From Nomia melanderi (Eukaryota; Arthropoda; Insecta; Hymenoptera; Halictidae): DNA of 64,000 nucleotides. Positions 34,573-44,529 of this stretch are shown one piece after another. The stretch is taken from NCBI RefSeq assembly GCF_051020985.1, contig NC_135008.1, positions 8,060,001-8,124,000 of the forward strand. Reading direction: 5' to 3'. The stretch's first letter is position 1, and every line of letters begins with the position of its first letter. The translations under genes and the position numbers were made by a program. The notes beneath the pieces were generated by a model, which worked only from the letters and a program-made list of their open reading frames with translations, did not search any database and was not told where the DNA came from.

Positions 34573-35846
34573 GAATGAGTTAGACGTTAACAATGAATAT
34601 TTGACTTCAATTTTTGTACGTTGTAAATGTAGCGATTCTATCGAATAATTTGATATCATATTTTCTTCATTATGTGCATTTTAAGTGAAACATGTTTCGT
34701 GAGTATTGAATCTTTTGTTTACCATCTGGAAACTGCTGTGAACATGTTACTCTATTGGAAATTGCTATATGCTGTTGTGTGACGGTATACATAAATATTA
34801 GACGAATATTGAATACAATTAACATTGCACATGCGTCTATCTAATCAATTCGAAACAGGTTCTATTATCTACACATGGCGACAAATGAAATCTCCATTGT
34901 TGAATAGGACAAGCGGACTATGAAATGCAATACGAGAAATGCAGGTTAGTATAATCTACACAGTAGCATCAATCAGTGTTATCGCGAAACCGGGAATGCT
35001 GCTGTGCAACGTGCAACTGCCTTATCATTTGTACGTTTGTAGCTGCAATTATCAAAGCTAACCGTATAAATTCTGTTCCTTATTATGCGCTTGTACTATA
35101 CGTCAACGTCGTAGCCGAGCATTCGGAAATATTCAGCCAATAAACCGTTTTATCTGCAGAACAAGAATTTATATAATACTGTTCGATGCCAGCCTGCTGT
35201 GACACATAGTTATACAAACATGTTTGCTTCTATGACAGTCATCCTCGCAATAGTTATCATTTCCCTAAACATTTCCTATTTTTCCTCTGTTTCTATCTTA
35301 TCTTCAGCCGCCTAAAATTCTCACCTCCTACTGACTCATCCATGTATCTTGATCTATCTCATCCCCACTACTTCTATTTTTTCTTTTAAAAAGAACTAAA
35401 TCGACCCTGCGAGCAGACTTGGTTCAGCACTGTCGAACCGTAACCATCAAAATTAGATCTTAGTCGTATACATAGTGTAAAAGGCGGCCTCACCACACGC
35501 CGAAAACCTTTATAATAAAACCTCCCTCGAAAATAACTAAGTGTTGCACTCATTTCCACGTCTGGAAATACAACATACATTCTATATTCAATAATAATTA
35601 ATTCAATACAAACATCAATCCACTTTGGATATTCTGTTTAATATTTAGAATAAAGTTGATTCAGAATTATTAGCAACACTTGATCAGAATTTACTGTCTC
35701 TAACAAATCAGAAATTTCTTTCATATAGAATGAATTAGAAATCAAACATTCACCCTCAGAAATGACAATTCTTTATGCGTTAAATTAGACATTGAACCCC
35801 AAGAATTGATTATTTACAAATTTCTTCAACTCAAACACCATAATCC
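34573..35846. other. Intron segment, AT-rich
   Basis: A possible family B remnant near 34600-34690 (TTTGATATCATATTTTCTTC). Otherwise nothing recognised. Confidence 0.3.
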
Positions 35847-36062
35847 CTATAAATATCGAATTACTTGGTTAATCTCAAAATTTAGAAACATGTTTCGTAA
35901 ATACTAAACTTTCCTTCACGATGTAACTACTGTGTTATTCAACCTCAAAGCCCACAACCTTTATAAATACTGAATTACTTGGTTAATCTGAAAATTTAGA
36001 AACATGTTTCGTAAATACTAAACTTTCCTTACAATGTAACTACTGTGTTATTCAACCTCTAA
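35847..36062. repeat. Tandem duplication, period 114 bp
   Basis: Two copies, nearly identical over about 100 bases (GAATTACTTGGTTAATCT at 35858 and 35972; TGTAACTACTGTGTTATTCA in both). Confidence 0.88.
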
Positions 36063-36069
36063 ACTTTCT

Positions 36070-36728
36070 GTCATAATATAAATGCTCCTATAGATAGTTC
36101 CTGTAATAAACACACTTCAATGCAAGAAACGCGCGAAACTCCCGTGTAATCGTGGCCCAGTTGAATGAAAGTGAGAGCCAAACGATTGACCATTCGTTCG
36201 ATTGGTATAAACGCGCGGTTACTGGAACATTGGCTGCTGCGCCGGTATTTACCGTCCCCTCGATCAACGGATCGGATTCTGCCCGTGGGCGACGCGTCGC
36301 GACGCATCATGCTAACTCGAAGCTTTTGCATTAGAGCTTTCGGAAATTTCGGGCCCTGCGGGGCAGACGCTGCGCGCTCGAGCTCCCATCAGCTCGCGGG
36401 TGAGGACTAGCAGGGTTTGCGGCACTATTCAACGGGGGAAGGGGGCGGTGGGAACTTAATCGGCCGACTAATTCCGAACGCCTCGTGATGCGGTCCGTAA
36501 ATCGTGGCCAGAGTTCAGTATTAGGGGCAATTGGTGATCGATGACGCATAAATCTCTCCGCTCGCTTCGCTAATCCTTGCCCTCGTGGATCCCTTTCTTC
36601 GGGTAAAGTCGTTAGGACGACATTAAGTTTCTTTCGATGCTCTTTTTTCGGTTTTCCTATCGTTTTCTTTAGGGACGAGATTATGGGGATTAAAACGTTT
36701 GATTTTATTCTTGGATTCGTTGTATGCA
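36070..36728. other. Intron segment, CpG-rich island (about 36150-36620)
   Basis: Open frames on both strands, none supported. Confidence 0.3.
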
Positions 36729-36951
36729 TGGGAGGTGACCCTCAGTCACCACTTGCTTTGATACAGTAAAATTATAAAGTTTTATGCTTAACACTAAACT
36801 TTGTACAATGCATCATTATGTGAAATATCAAAGTAAATTACTTTTGTCCCTTAATTTGTCGATTAAATCATTGACATTAATCGCAACAAGCATCGTCTAT
36901 GTTTTATCAGAGAGCGTTGAATATTTCTGGCAAAAAACTTTCGAGTGCAAA
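36729..36951. mobile_element. TTAA MITE family E, partly decayed
   Basis: Hairpin GGTGACCCTCAGTCACC near the left end. Right end CTTTCGAGTGCAAAGGG before TTAT. Confidence 0.7.
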
Positions 36952-36955
36952 GGGT

Positions 36956-37199
36956 TATCCCCTTGTCCTATGATTTCTTTCTGAACTGTAATCGACCTAA
37001 CTACTTTGTTATTAATAATTTATCGAAGACAAGAGAAAATTCCATTTATACTCTATGTCCACATGTGCTCCAACGTATAATTATTGACAACAGAGGAATA
37101 ATATGTAATTTGCAGTAAAACAAATTGAATGATATTTATGTTTTTTAAATTCCATTCGAAATCTTCGCCACAAGTCTGACACGATATTTTAGGGCGAAG
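36956..37199. mobile_element. TTAA MITE family H
   Basis: Begins CCCCTTGTCCTATGATTTC directly after the family E element and ends GGGCGAAGGG before TTTA. Family H interior (TTATTAATAATTTAT) present. Confidence 0.7.
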
Positions 37200-37243
37200 G
37201 GTTTACTCCTTGCTCTATAACATCGTGGACAAAGATTCTTTAA

Positions 37244-37486
37244 CCCCTTGCCTCACAATATCGTGTCAGACACGAGGCGAAAATTTCTAATGTGGTTTAA
37301 CAAACATAAATGTCATTGAGTTGTGTTAAGTTTAAATGAAACATTATTGTTCTTGTCAGCAATTTGTATGGTTTATACTAAATCTAGACATAGAAAGAGC
37401 ATGGAATATTTTCTTTTACCAGTGTATCATTAATGATAGATAGTTCTAACAACTGCATCTACGAAATTAAATCGGAAGGCAAGGGG
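37244..37486. mobile_element. TTAA MITE family J
   Basis: 243 bp, TTAA on both sides. Ends CCCCTTGCCT and AGGCAAGGGG. Hairpin TCGTGTCAGACACGA inside the left end only. Confidence 0.85.
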
Positions 37487-37554
37487 TTAAAGTATACAGA
37501 ATCTGCATATGTTGTCAAGTTACATATCGAATACGTAAATAATAGAGAATAGGG

Positions 37555-37666
37555 GAACTATATACTGGTTTCTTGCTGTTTCAGTAGTTAGATCATTTGT
37601 TTGCGGCCTAGTATTCCAATTACGAATGTTTGATCTCGGCAAAGTATCGACATTCGTTCGTAAAGG
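37555..37666. mobile_element. Family G fragment (inverted)
   Basis: Matches the left half of the element at 491 in reverse complement, ending GACATTCGTTCGTAAAGGG before TTAA. Confidence 0.6.
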
Positions 37667-37679
37667 GTTAATTCTTCCA

Positions 37680-37836
37680 AGTCCGAATTGAAGATTATTC
37701 TTCTATTATCGGTTGTAATGCCTCTGAGTAAAAATAGATAGAATAAGTGTAGAGTTTTGCTCTTTTTCTAACGGATTATGAACAATTAAATATCTCTGTT
37801 GAGCGCAATTGGGAAAGAAATCATAGGGTAAGAGGT
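37680..37836. mobile_element. Family H fragment (inverted)
   Basis: Ends GAAAGAAATCATAGGGTAAGAGG before TTAA, the mirror image of the family H left end. Confidence 0.55.
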
Positions 37837-37840
37837 TAAT

Positions 37841-39346
37841 ATGTTTTGGTTCCGCTGATTAATGATGTTTACGAATGTCTTCGTAATTTAAGTATGAGAT
37901 GGTAGGATTGAAATTGAATGTAACTTTAGTTGTAATACTATTGTAATAGGAATTAGTTGGGGAAAATGAGAAGTTGGTTACACGTTGTTAAGCTTCTATA
38001 CACGGTTCTAATGTAATCGGATACACTGATTTTGTACTGATGAGGGTTGCGAATGGACGAGCGTAAGAGTTGGTACTTGCGAAATTTACAGAGATCAAGC
38101 TAGTTAGCAATCAGACTTAACAGGCAAGTGAACCACGATAATAGATCCCGATTCGTCGTGTTATGCATGCATCGCGGCGTTGCGAAACTTGCCGCGGTAA
38201 TCTCTGTTTACACAGCAGTGGTGGCTGAATAGTTCGTTACGTCATGTGGGTAGAGGCAATCCTAGCTGTGTTTACTTCTCGACTTAACAAGCAGTCGGTA
38301 GTACGTAACAGTCTCACGGTTTTAATAATTTATTCGAAAGTTGCTTGAAACATACGAAACTAAATCGATTAAAGAATAAATAACGAATGAATCCTTTCCT
38401 TGGATATCGAACGGATTCAGATTCTTTACAGAAATTTGTTGAAATCTAAATTTTTATACACGACGGAAAACTTGTCAAGAATGACGTGATTACAAGTGTT
38501 AAGATTTTTTAATTTTATTTAAGAATAATTTCTCTTGTCGAAAAGCGATGCACTGTTTCGCGAAACGATGGAAGTACACGAAAATCTGGAAAAACGACAA
38601 TTTACCAACGCTTTCACTTCGAAGTGATGAACTCTTATAGGATTCCGGAGGGAAATATAAAAGGCACCGGTCTACAACTACGGAGACAGAAACATGTGTT
38701 GGTGACATTAAATATTTAGCCGTCGAGAGGGATGCAGGCGCTAAGTGAAGCTTAACGATATTAGCCGCTGTCTGGAAGGTTCATAACGATCAGCATCAAA
38801 TTACGGTGTCCCCTAGCCTTGATAAGTACTTAGTTTACCTCGAGATGTTGAAAGTGTGCTTTTTAACGTTTAATGGGTAGACGGTCGATCAACGTGGGGG
38901 CGATTTCAGGCATACATTGATCAATAAAGTGTTCCCAGTTTTTCAACCATTCGTCTTTCACATTGTATGTCTAGATTCTTCACGAGAGACTCTAATATAA
39001 CTACTAGTTTTTATACGAAATCTGATCAAAATCAAAAAGCGAAAGCTAAAGCTTTTCAACAAATAAATAGTGTAGAAACTAAACCAAGACATTATCCTCG
39101 AAAAATTGTATAATTTATTTAATGAAATCAAAGTTGATAGGTCAATTTTCTACAGCAATTGCTCTCTTAACTGTCTTGCGTCTCACAACTCTAACAAAAT
39201 TCGATTTGTTCGATGTATTTTGAAAAAATTAGTTTATAAATCTGTACCAGCAATACGAACGATGGTGTCAAAGTATTAACTAAACTATCAACTATCGACA
39301 CGTTAAACTATTCCACTATTAAACAAGAAACAGCAAAACGACTCAC
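37841..39346. other. 5' part of the long intron, no feature seen
   Basis: AT-rich to intermediate; no repeat or gene recognised. Confidence 0.3.
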
Positions 39347-40967
39347 CAAAAAGCGGAGGCGGCTCGACGTCTCTCACGGACAAGCTCGACGAAGCTTGCG
39401 ACCCGCTGGATTCCGTGCTCTGCATGCACCTCAGCCTCCTTCTCAGCTTCGGCATATCAAACGGCAGGTCCCTCAGATCCACACTGGTCGCGCTGCCGGA
39501 AGTAGTTGCGTCTTGTTGCATGAGCAACCGTCGTCTCCGCAGCTTGGGCATGTCGAACGGCAGATCGGAGAGTTCTGGCTCATTATCAACAATATTGATA
39601 TTATCCAGCTGTGGCTTCAGCAAGTGAAACCCGAAAGGTTTGCACTTGATCCCGGCCCGCGATTCGATCGAGATTCCGCTATCCGAACCTTGGATCTCCG
39701 CGTCGCCGGACGACGAAGACTGCAGAGCCAAATTAATCAGATTCTTATTCTGCGGTGCCCGCCTCTTCTTGAACGAAGTGTCCATTGGCGAGCTCACGGA
39801 GTTCGTGTTCGTGTTAGTGTTCGCTGAGTTGGTATTCGTGTTATTGGTCGCAGTCACGTTGTTCTCAGTGGTGACGTTCTCCTCGGGCGAGGCTTTCTGT
39901 GAGTTATTATTCCGATTGTTGTCGGAGGTCTCGGAAGCTGGCTCCTGGGACGACTTGTCCGAGATCGGCGACAGTATGTGCAACTTATTCGCGTGGTTAG
40001 TTAGAAACCCAGTCATCGAGGGTTGAGGATGATGATGGTGGCAATAGTTGGTGCTACCGCTGTCGGAACTATGGGAGCTCAAGCTAGTGCTATGACGGCT
40101 CTCCGAGCTGCTGGTAGACCTGTTGCCTTCGCTGGTGCTGCTCCGTAGGGATTCCATGCTGCCACCGCTGCTGCTAGTCGCCATGCTCTCGGTGCTAGAG
40201 TACCCAGGTCTACGTCTGCTGGTTCGCAGTTTGAACTCCAAGAGACCCACCTCCCGACGGGGTCTCAGTAAATCACTTTCGGCTTCGTGGGGCCTGCCTT
40301 TGAACTCCATGATAGGCTTGGACTCGCGTATCAGGCTGCGCGGCCGCTGCCGCTCCTCTCTCGGCCTGCCCTTGAACTCCAGGATCAATTCTTTGTCGAA
40401 GCGTCGCCCCTGGGAGGACTCGACGGTATCTTGAGCAAAATTCTTTGGTCTGCTTTTGATCTCCAGTATGCTGCCCTCGCTGCTCTGCGGGGACTCCTTG
40501 GCCCGCAGCGAAGATTTCACAGGTAGCCGCAAGTCTTTCAGGCGCGGGTGGTCCGGCTGGGAGGGTAGATTCGGCGTGCTGCGTATGTTTAGCAGCAAGT
40601 GGTCACGGTTCCCGTGGAACTTGGCCGGCAACGGGGCCGTGGATGGAGGCGACGGCGTGTAGCCTCTGGCTGGTAGCCTGGGCGACCCGGTCTTCTCGTC
40701 GCTCGAGTTGATCTGGAGGGATTCGATATCTTGGGACAGAGTAGAAATATTGTCTGATTGCTGCTGCTGCTGCTGAGGCTGCTGCTGCTGCTGTTGCTGC
40801 TGCTGGAGACGGCTCGGAATCGGTTTTGGGCGGAGAAGTACGACCTTGCGTCGATCTTTGCTGCTGTGGGACTGTCCTGTGTACGGGACCTGTTGCGGCT
40901 GCTGCTGCTTAGACGTGTCCGTCGACGAGCTCGTTCTGCTTACTGGTATCGCGCTGGTGCTACGCAA
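39347..40967 (-). CDS. SH2 adaptor, large disordered exon with repeated short motifs
   Basis: 1621 bp between TGATACAG and TTTTTG/GTGAGT. It encodes residues 345-884 plus one base. Low complexity: Gln runs (about 399-414), Ser-rich (about 601-650), His (654-657) and Asn/Thr-rich (about 690-735). Visible repeats: four copies of an LEFKGRP-like motif (512-519, 539-546, 563-570, 586-593) and two exact copies of LPFDMPKLRRR (813-823 and 845-855). Other recognisable short stretches are KVVLLRPKPIPSRL and LLNIRSTPNLPS. No folded domain is recognised. These are probably partner-binding and phosphorylation segments (inference). Codons before 40967 in the same frame are intron read-through. Confidence 0.9.
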
Positions 40968-41241
40968 CTGTATCAGAGAAGATATCAGTGTTAGATGAAA
41001 TGTCTTCTTGCCTTTGCTATGCTTTCCTTCATAGATTCGTAAAATGGCAAGGGTTGAGGGGTGAAAAGTAAACTTAAAAGTAAGAAAATTGTCAATAAAG
41101 TATTCGTTTATCAAGAAACATTTCGCGTGCAGCGTCAATCTTAACAAGTAGCTAAGTATCTGGAACAGCGCGTCGAATAGACGTACCCTAAAACGGAACC
41201 TAACTGTCGCACCGAGAGGCGGCATTCACGCGAACGTTTAC
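40968..41241 (-). other. Short intron of the SH2 adaptor gene
   Basis: 274 bp, donor CAG/GTAAAC and acceptor TGATACAG, phase 0. The downstream frame stays open through it, so retention would be silent for frame but adds hydrophobic residues. Confidence 0.8.
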
Positions 41242-41755
41242 CTGTGAGTGCAGCACCGGATGATTCGTAACCCGGTCGAGGTCATCGAGGTCATCGTCGG
41301 AACGATTGACCTTGCAGTCGAAGGCCGTCTCGTAGAGGTGACGTTGCCTGGCCATCTCTTCCTCGTCTTCCTCCAGCTCCGCGTCCTCCTCCTCCTCTTC
41401 CTCCCCCTCGTCCTCTCCCTCCACGTCGTCCTCGTCCTCGACGAGTATCGGCTGCGGATCTATCCTCCTTGTACGTCGTAGCTTGCGCACTTGGTGCCGC
41501 GTTAACTGCGGCTGGCGCTGATCTAGCTCATCCTCCTCCTCTTCTGGCGATGCGAAGCAAATGCAAACCTCGGTCGGCAGGTCATGGCTCAACAGTCTAT
41601 GCGGAGGCATGAAGGTGTGATCCCACTCGGTGATGATGCACGACGAGAGGATCTCGTTCCTGGCTTGGACAGCATGCTCGCTCCCCGACGTGGGGCTCAC
41701 TAGATCCTGGCTCTGATGCTGTTGCTGCTGCGATGTTTGTTGTTGTTGTTGCTGC

Positions 41756-41796
<41 letters not shown>

Positions 41797-42212
41797 CTGT
41801 TGCGGAGGGTGCAGTTGCTGAGACGAATATGAACCACCATCACCCGCCACCGAATTCCTCTTCGGTATACCGGGTGTTCTGGACCGCTCACCGGGAACGT
41901 CGAGACTGACGCTCTTCCGGTATTTATTCGGCTGCGATTTGTACGTCTGCTCCGGTACTTTGAACAGGTCACCGTAGTAATAGGGCGAAGGATGGCGAGC
42001 CGGCTGATTCAACTCGGTCGGCGATTGATCTGTCAGGTGTACCACTGCCACGCAGTCCACTACCACGCTGTCCGCGGAGGCTACGTCTCTCTCTCTGTCT
42101 ACCGACACAGCTCGAATCGAGGAAGACGCGTACAGGCTGTTCTTTCGCTGTCTGATGCTACGTTGACGACCCTCTTCGTCATCCTCGCAGGAGGATCCTG
42201 AAGCTGACGGAT
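41242..42212 (-). CDS. SH2 adaptor, N-terminal disordered exon with poly-Gln and acidic tract
   Basis: 971 bp between TTTGTTACAG and CAG/GTAAAC. It encodes residues 21-344 with the first codon split. In order: an acidic/basic start (SSCEDDEEGRQRSIRQRKNS), a Tyr cluster (PSPYYYGDLFKVPEQTY, about 95-110), a basic Ser stretch with PGIPKRNS, a run of 22 Gln (158-179), the segment EWDHTFMPPHRLLSHDLPTE, and a long Asp/Glu tract (about 275-310). No folded domain is seen. The tyrosines could be phosphorylation sites, as in SHB proteins, but the classical YXXP pattern is not evident. Confidence 0.88.
41737..41802 (-). repeat. CAG/CAA tract encoding 22 glutamines
   Basis: Mixed CAG and CAA codons, the longest pure CAG run being eight. 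Likely length-variable between individuals; inferred from repeat structure. Confidence 0.9.
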
Positions 42213-42547
42213 CTGTAACAAATGTATGAATATTGTAGGAAATAATCTTGGCACGTATAGGATGGGTCAAAATGACCCGATTTCATTTCTTCCAGATCTT
42301 CAGCAGATAACATGCTTATCTGAAAAAGTACTAGAGAACACTGATTTAGCAATACATAAACTGAATTGCAAATCAATTGAAATCTCAATAATTGCACTGT
42401 TGAGGTTTCTACAGAACAATTTCAAGAAGACAATGTGACTGCTCGGTAGTTCTAGTGTTAAGTGCTCGTTATCAAGCAATAATATTTTCGTGGCGAATGT
42501 TTGAGGAGGCTTTAATTGTTGTTCAAGTCTTCGAGACTCGAGATTAC
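42213..42547 (-). other. First coding intron, mostly a MITE
   Basis: 335 bp, donor GAAG/GTAATC and acceptor TTTGTTACAG. About 212 bases of it are a family A element (42246-42457). Depends on the first exon being correct. Confidence 0.55.
42246..42457. mobile_element. TTAA MITE family A
   Basis: Right end CTCGGTAGTTCTAGTG with TTAA 42458-42461. Hairpin GGGTCAAAATGACCC near the left end, whose outer repeat is eroded. Confidence 0.82.
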
Positions 42548-42608
42548 CTTCACAATGAGTAACGACGGGGACCAACCCCCAAATGACCGTGTAACAGGCG
42601 TCATCCAT
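42548..42608 (-). CDS. SH2 adaptor, candidate first coding exon
   Basis: ATG in a good context (GGGAAAATGG) begins MDDACYTVIWGLVPVVTHCE and ends GAAG/GTAATC, leaving one base. That base completes GAT at the start of the next exon exactly. A stop (TAG) lies in frame 21 bases upstream of the ATG. Total coding length with this start is divisible by three. The sequence is not recognised, and upstream 5'UTR exons or another first exon remain possible. Confidence 0.55.
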
Positions 42609-43050
42609 TTTCCCTCTGCTACAGATCAACTACCCGAGCTTGTGACAAGAATACTCCCCAAAAAATAACGGTGTTTCCCCCCGGTTAGGTCTCAGTTACC
42701 GAGGAAAATGAAAACTGCGCGAAATTTTCATAATCGTCCCGTTATAACAGCGTCGGAGGTATCGGCTACTCGTCGAAGGAAGAGAGCAAAAATGCTTATA
42801 GGGAGAGCGAAATTGCCATGAAATGGCAGCCGCCTCTCCTTAAAAATCACTTCCTCGGTCTGCGAGATATTACCGTAATGGTTTCTGGCTTGCCTCGCTC
42901 GGCTGATACGTCTTCCACCCCCGCAACCCTTAACTGTCCTTCTTTATTCGTTTCTCTTGCGGATTTCGACCCGTTTCGACGTTGCTCGTCGTCAACCCCT
43001 GAGTTTACGATCCTGTCACGATGGACCAAAGCGTAAACGCGATTCGCTCG
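42609..43050. other. Region upstream of the candidate start codon
   Basis: Moderately GC-rich; could hold the 5'UTR or a 3' splice site (CTGTAGCAG near 42620). I cannot place a promoter. Confidence 0.25.
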
Positions 43051-43510
43051 GACAACCATACGATTTATTTCTCAACTGTGACCTGTACAACTATTTTATC
43101 GTTAATAATTTATTGAAAAAAGAGAAGAACCTTAGGCATATTGTATGTCCACGCTTGCTTCATCACTAAAATTACCAGACTGGTCAAAATGGCCCATTCC
43201 TAATTTCTTTGTTTCGCAATTATTAAAAAGATAACAGACGTTTCTGTGACATATTATCGAAGAAATTGGTTTAGCAATATTCAAACTGAATTGTAAATCA
43301 ATTAAAGCTTCAATACACTCTTGGAGTTTGTATAGAGGATTTTCAAAAAGTCAATTTCACTGCTTAGTAGTTCTAAGGTTGTGGTATAATAATTGACAAC
43401 AGACGAATAATATTTCATTTGAATTCGGGAGGATTCAGTAATATTTATGCTTGTTAAATCCTGCTTAGAATCTTCATTGCGAGTGTGACCCATTGCTATA
43501 TGGGAAGGGG
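43051..43510. mobile_element. TTAA MITE family H, split by family A
   Basis: Left part has ATACGATTTATTTCTCAAC and TTAATAATTTATTG. Right part resumes at about 43381 and ends GGGAAGGGG before TTAA 43511-43514. A family A element sits in between. Confidence 0.7.
43164..43376. mobile_element. TTAA MITE family A, nested in family H
   Basis: Ends CACTAAAATTACCAG and TTAGTAGTTCTAAG. Hairpin-like GGTCAAAATGGCCC inside the left end. Flanking TTAA sites decayed. Confidence 0.7.
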
Positions 43511-43514
43511 TTAA

Positions 43515-44308
43515 TTTACAGTCTCCCTATATGGTGGCGATGACTGTACACGGACACCCGGTACATTAGCGTGGCAACGGTACGCACGCGGCACAGGCGA
43601 AAGGACTGGAGATAATGGGGGCATTATGCTCAGCCGGAGGGCTTCACCGAAATCCTTCCTCGCCTCCCCCGCGCCGGGGTGGTAAGTGCAAGAGGCGCAC
43701 CATAAACCACGCCAGAAGCTGCTCCTGACAGGGACCGCCTTCGCCGGTCTACCGAAAAACTCCTTCGAACGCCGGCAAAAAATTATTATCCGCGTCCTGT
43801 CTGATCTCTCCTTCCGACCGGGACCAGCTCTGCTGCGGCTGGACAGGTTGAATTAGATGGGAATTGGAAAACAAGGTGGAAAAGAGCTGTTTCTTGATTA
43901 AGGTGTTGTTCTTTTTATGGCTATATAAGATTACTGAATTAACGGTTTCGAAATCTTAACATTTAATCAGTTGGTTCTTTCTGAGCAAGTTTTAATGTGT
44001 AGGAATTGGACTTTTTCGTAGGAAGATTGGAAAATTCGATTTTAAACTGGGAATGAGGCAGATGCTAATGTTGATAATTAAGACAAAATATATTAATGCG
44101 TTGTTGGTAGATTACGTGTTGATAGGGTTGAACAGATATTCAATCCTTCGTGTTGAACTTTTGTGACATTAACGTTAGGTTATTGGGTGGTTACATTAAA
44201 GGAGCTGTAACACTGGAAGGAATAATATACAATCTGTTGTGTGAATTCTTAATTATGTACACGTGTAAGTGTTATGAATTGGATTCGGAATAGTAAATTG
44301 TATGGAAC
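43515..44308. other. Upstream region with CpG-rich block (about 43540-43860)
   Basis: Candidate promoter or regulatory DNA only by position and composition; nothing recognised. Confidence 0.25.
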
Positions 44309-44312
44309 TTAA

Positions 44313-44525
44313 CACATGGCGAACCGGCTAATTTTCAGAAAACTGAATTGTGCGGATGGCAATCTTCAGTGAGGTCAACTTATATCACTATACATAGAAA
44401 AACTCAGATATCATATTGTTGTGTAATATATTTTAAATAGATAATCAATTCGAATAAAATTTTAAGTTGCATAGCTAAGTGTCTTTATATAAAAACGAGA
44501 TTTCTCGTTGCCAGTACGCAATGTG
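44313..44525. mobile_element. TTAA MITE family F
   Basis: 213 bp, TTAA on both sides. Ends CACATGGCGAACCGGC and CAGTACGCAATGTG. Partial hairpin TAATTTTCAGAAAACTG inside the left end. Confidence 0.82.
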
Positions 44526-44529
44526 TTAA

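Larger units (their letters stand above)
9526..39346 (-). other. 29.8 kb intron of the SH2 adaptor gene
   Basis: Donor G/GTGAGT at 39347/39346 and acceptor ATTTCAG at 9526. It carries most of the repeats listed below, separated by CpG-rich blocks. I found no nested gene on either strand with splice signals or a recognised domain. Confidence 0.75.
6890..42608 (-). other. Gene span: SHB/SHF-family SH2-domain adaptor
   Basis: Six coding exons joined in consistent phase give 3153 bases, about 1050 residues. Adaptors of the SHB/SHD/SHE/SHF family have a variable N-terminal region and one C-terminal SH2 domain, and link phosphorylated receptors to cytoplasmic signalling. Here the SH2 domain is residues 949 to about 1042, with the phosphotyrosine-binding Arg at 974. 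The N-terminal 880 residues are low-complexity and disordered, much longer than in vertebrate SHB proteins (roughly 400-500 residues). All inferred introns are GT-AG. Sizes from 5' to 3' are 335, 274, 29821, 1441 and 695 bases. No kinase or membrane segment is visible, so a cytoplasmic adaptor is likely. Which vertebrate paralogue is closest cannot be told. Confidence 0.85.

Noticed and set aside
40968..41225. Extension of the large exon upstream to a Met at 41225
   Set aside because: A good acceptor at 40968 in phase with the donor at 41242 shows these codons are intron; the hydrophobic sequence differs from the rest.
39396..42201. Several plus-strand open frames of 67-143 codons, including Leu-rich ones
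   Set aside because: They are reverse readings of the Gln, Ser and acidic tracts of the SH2 adaptor exons.
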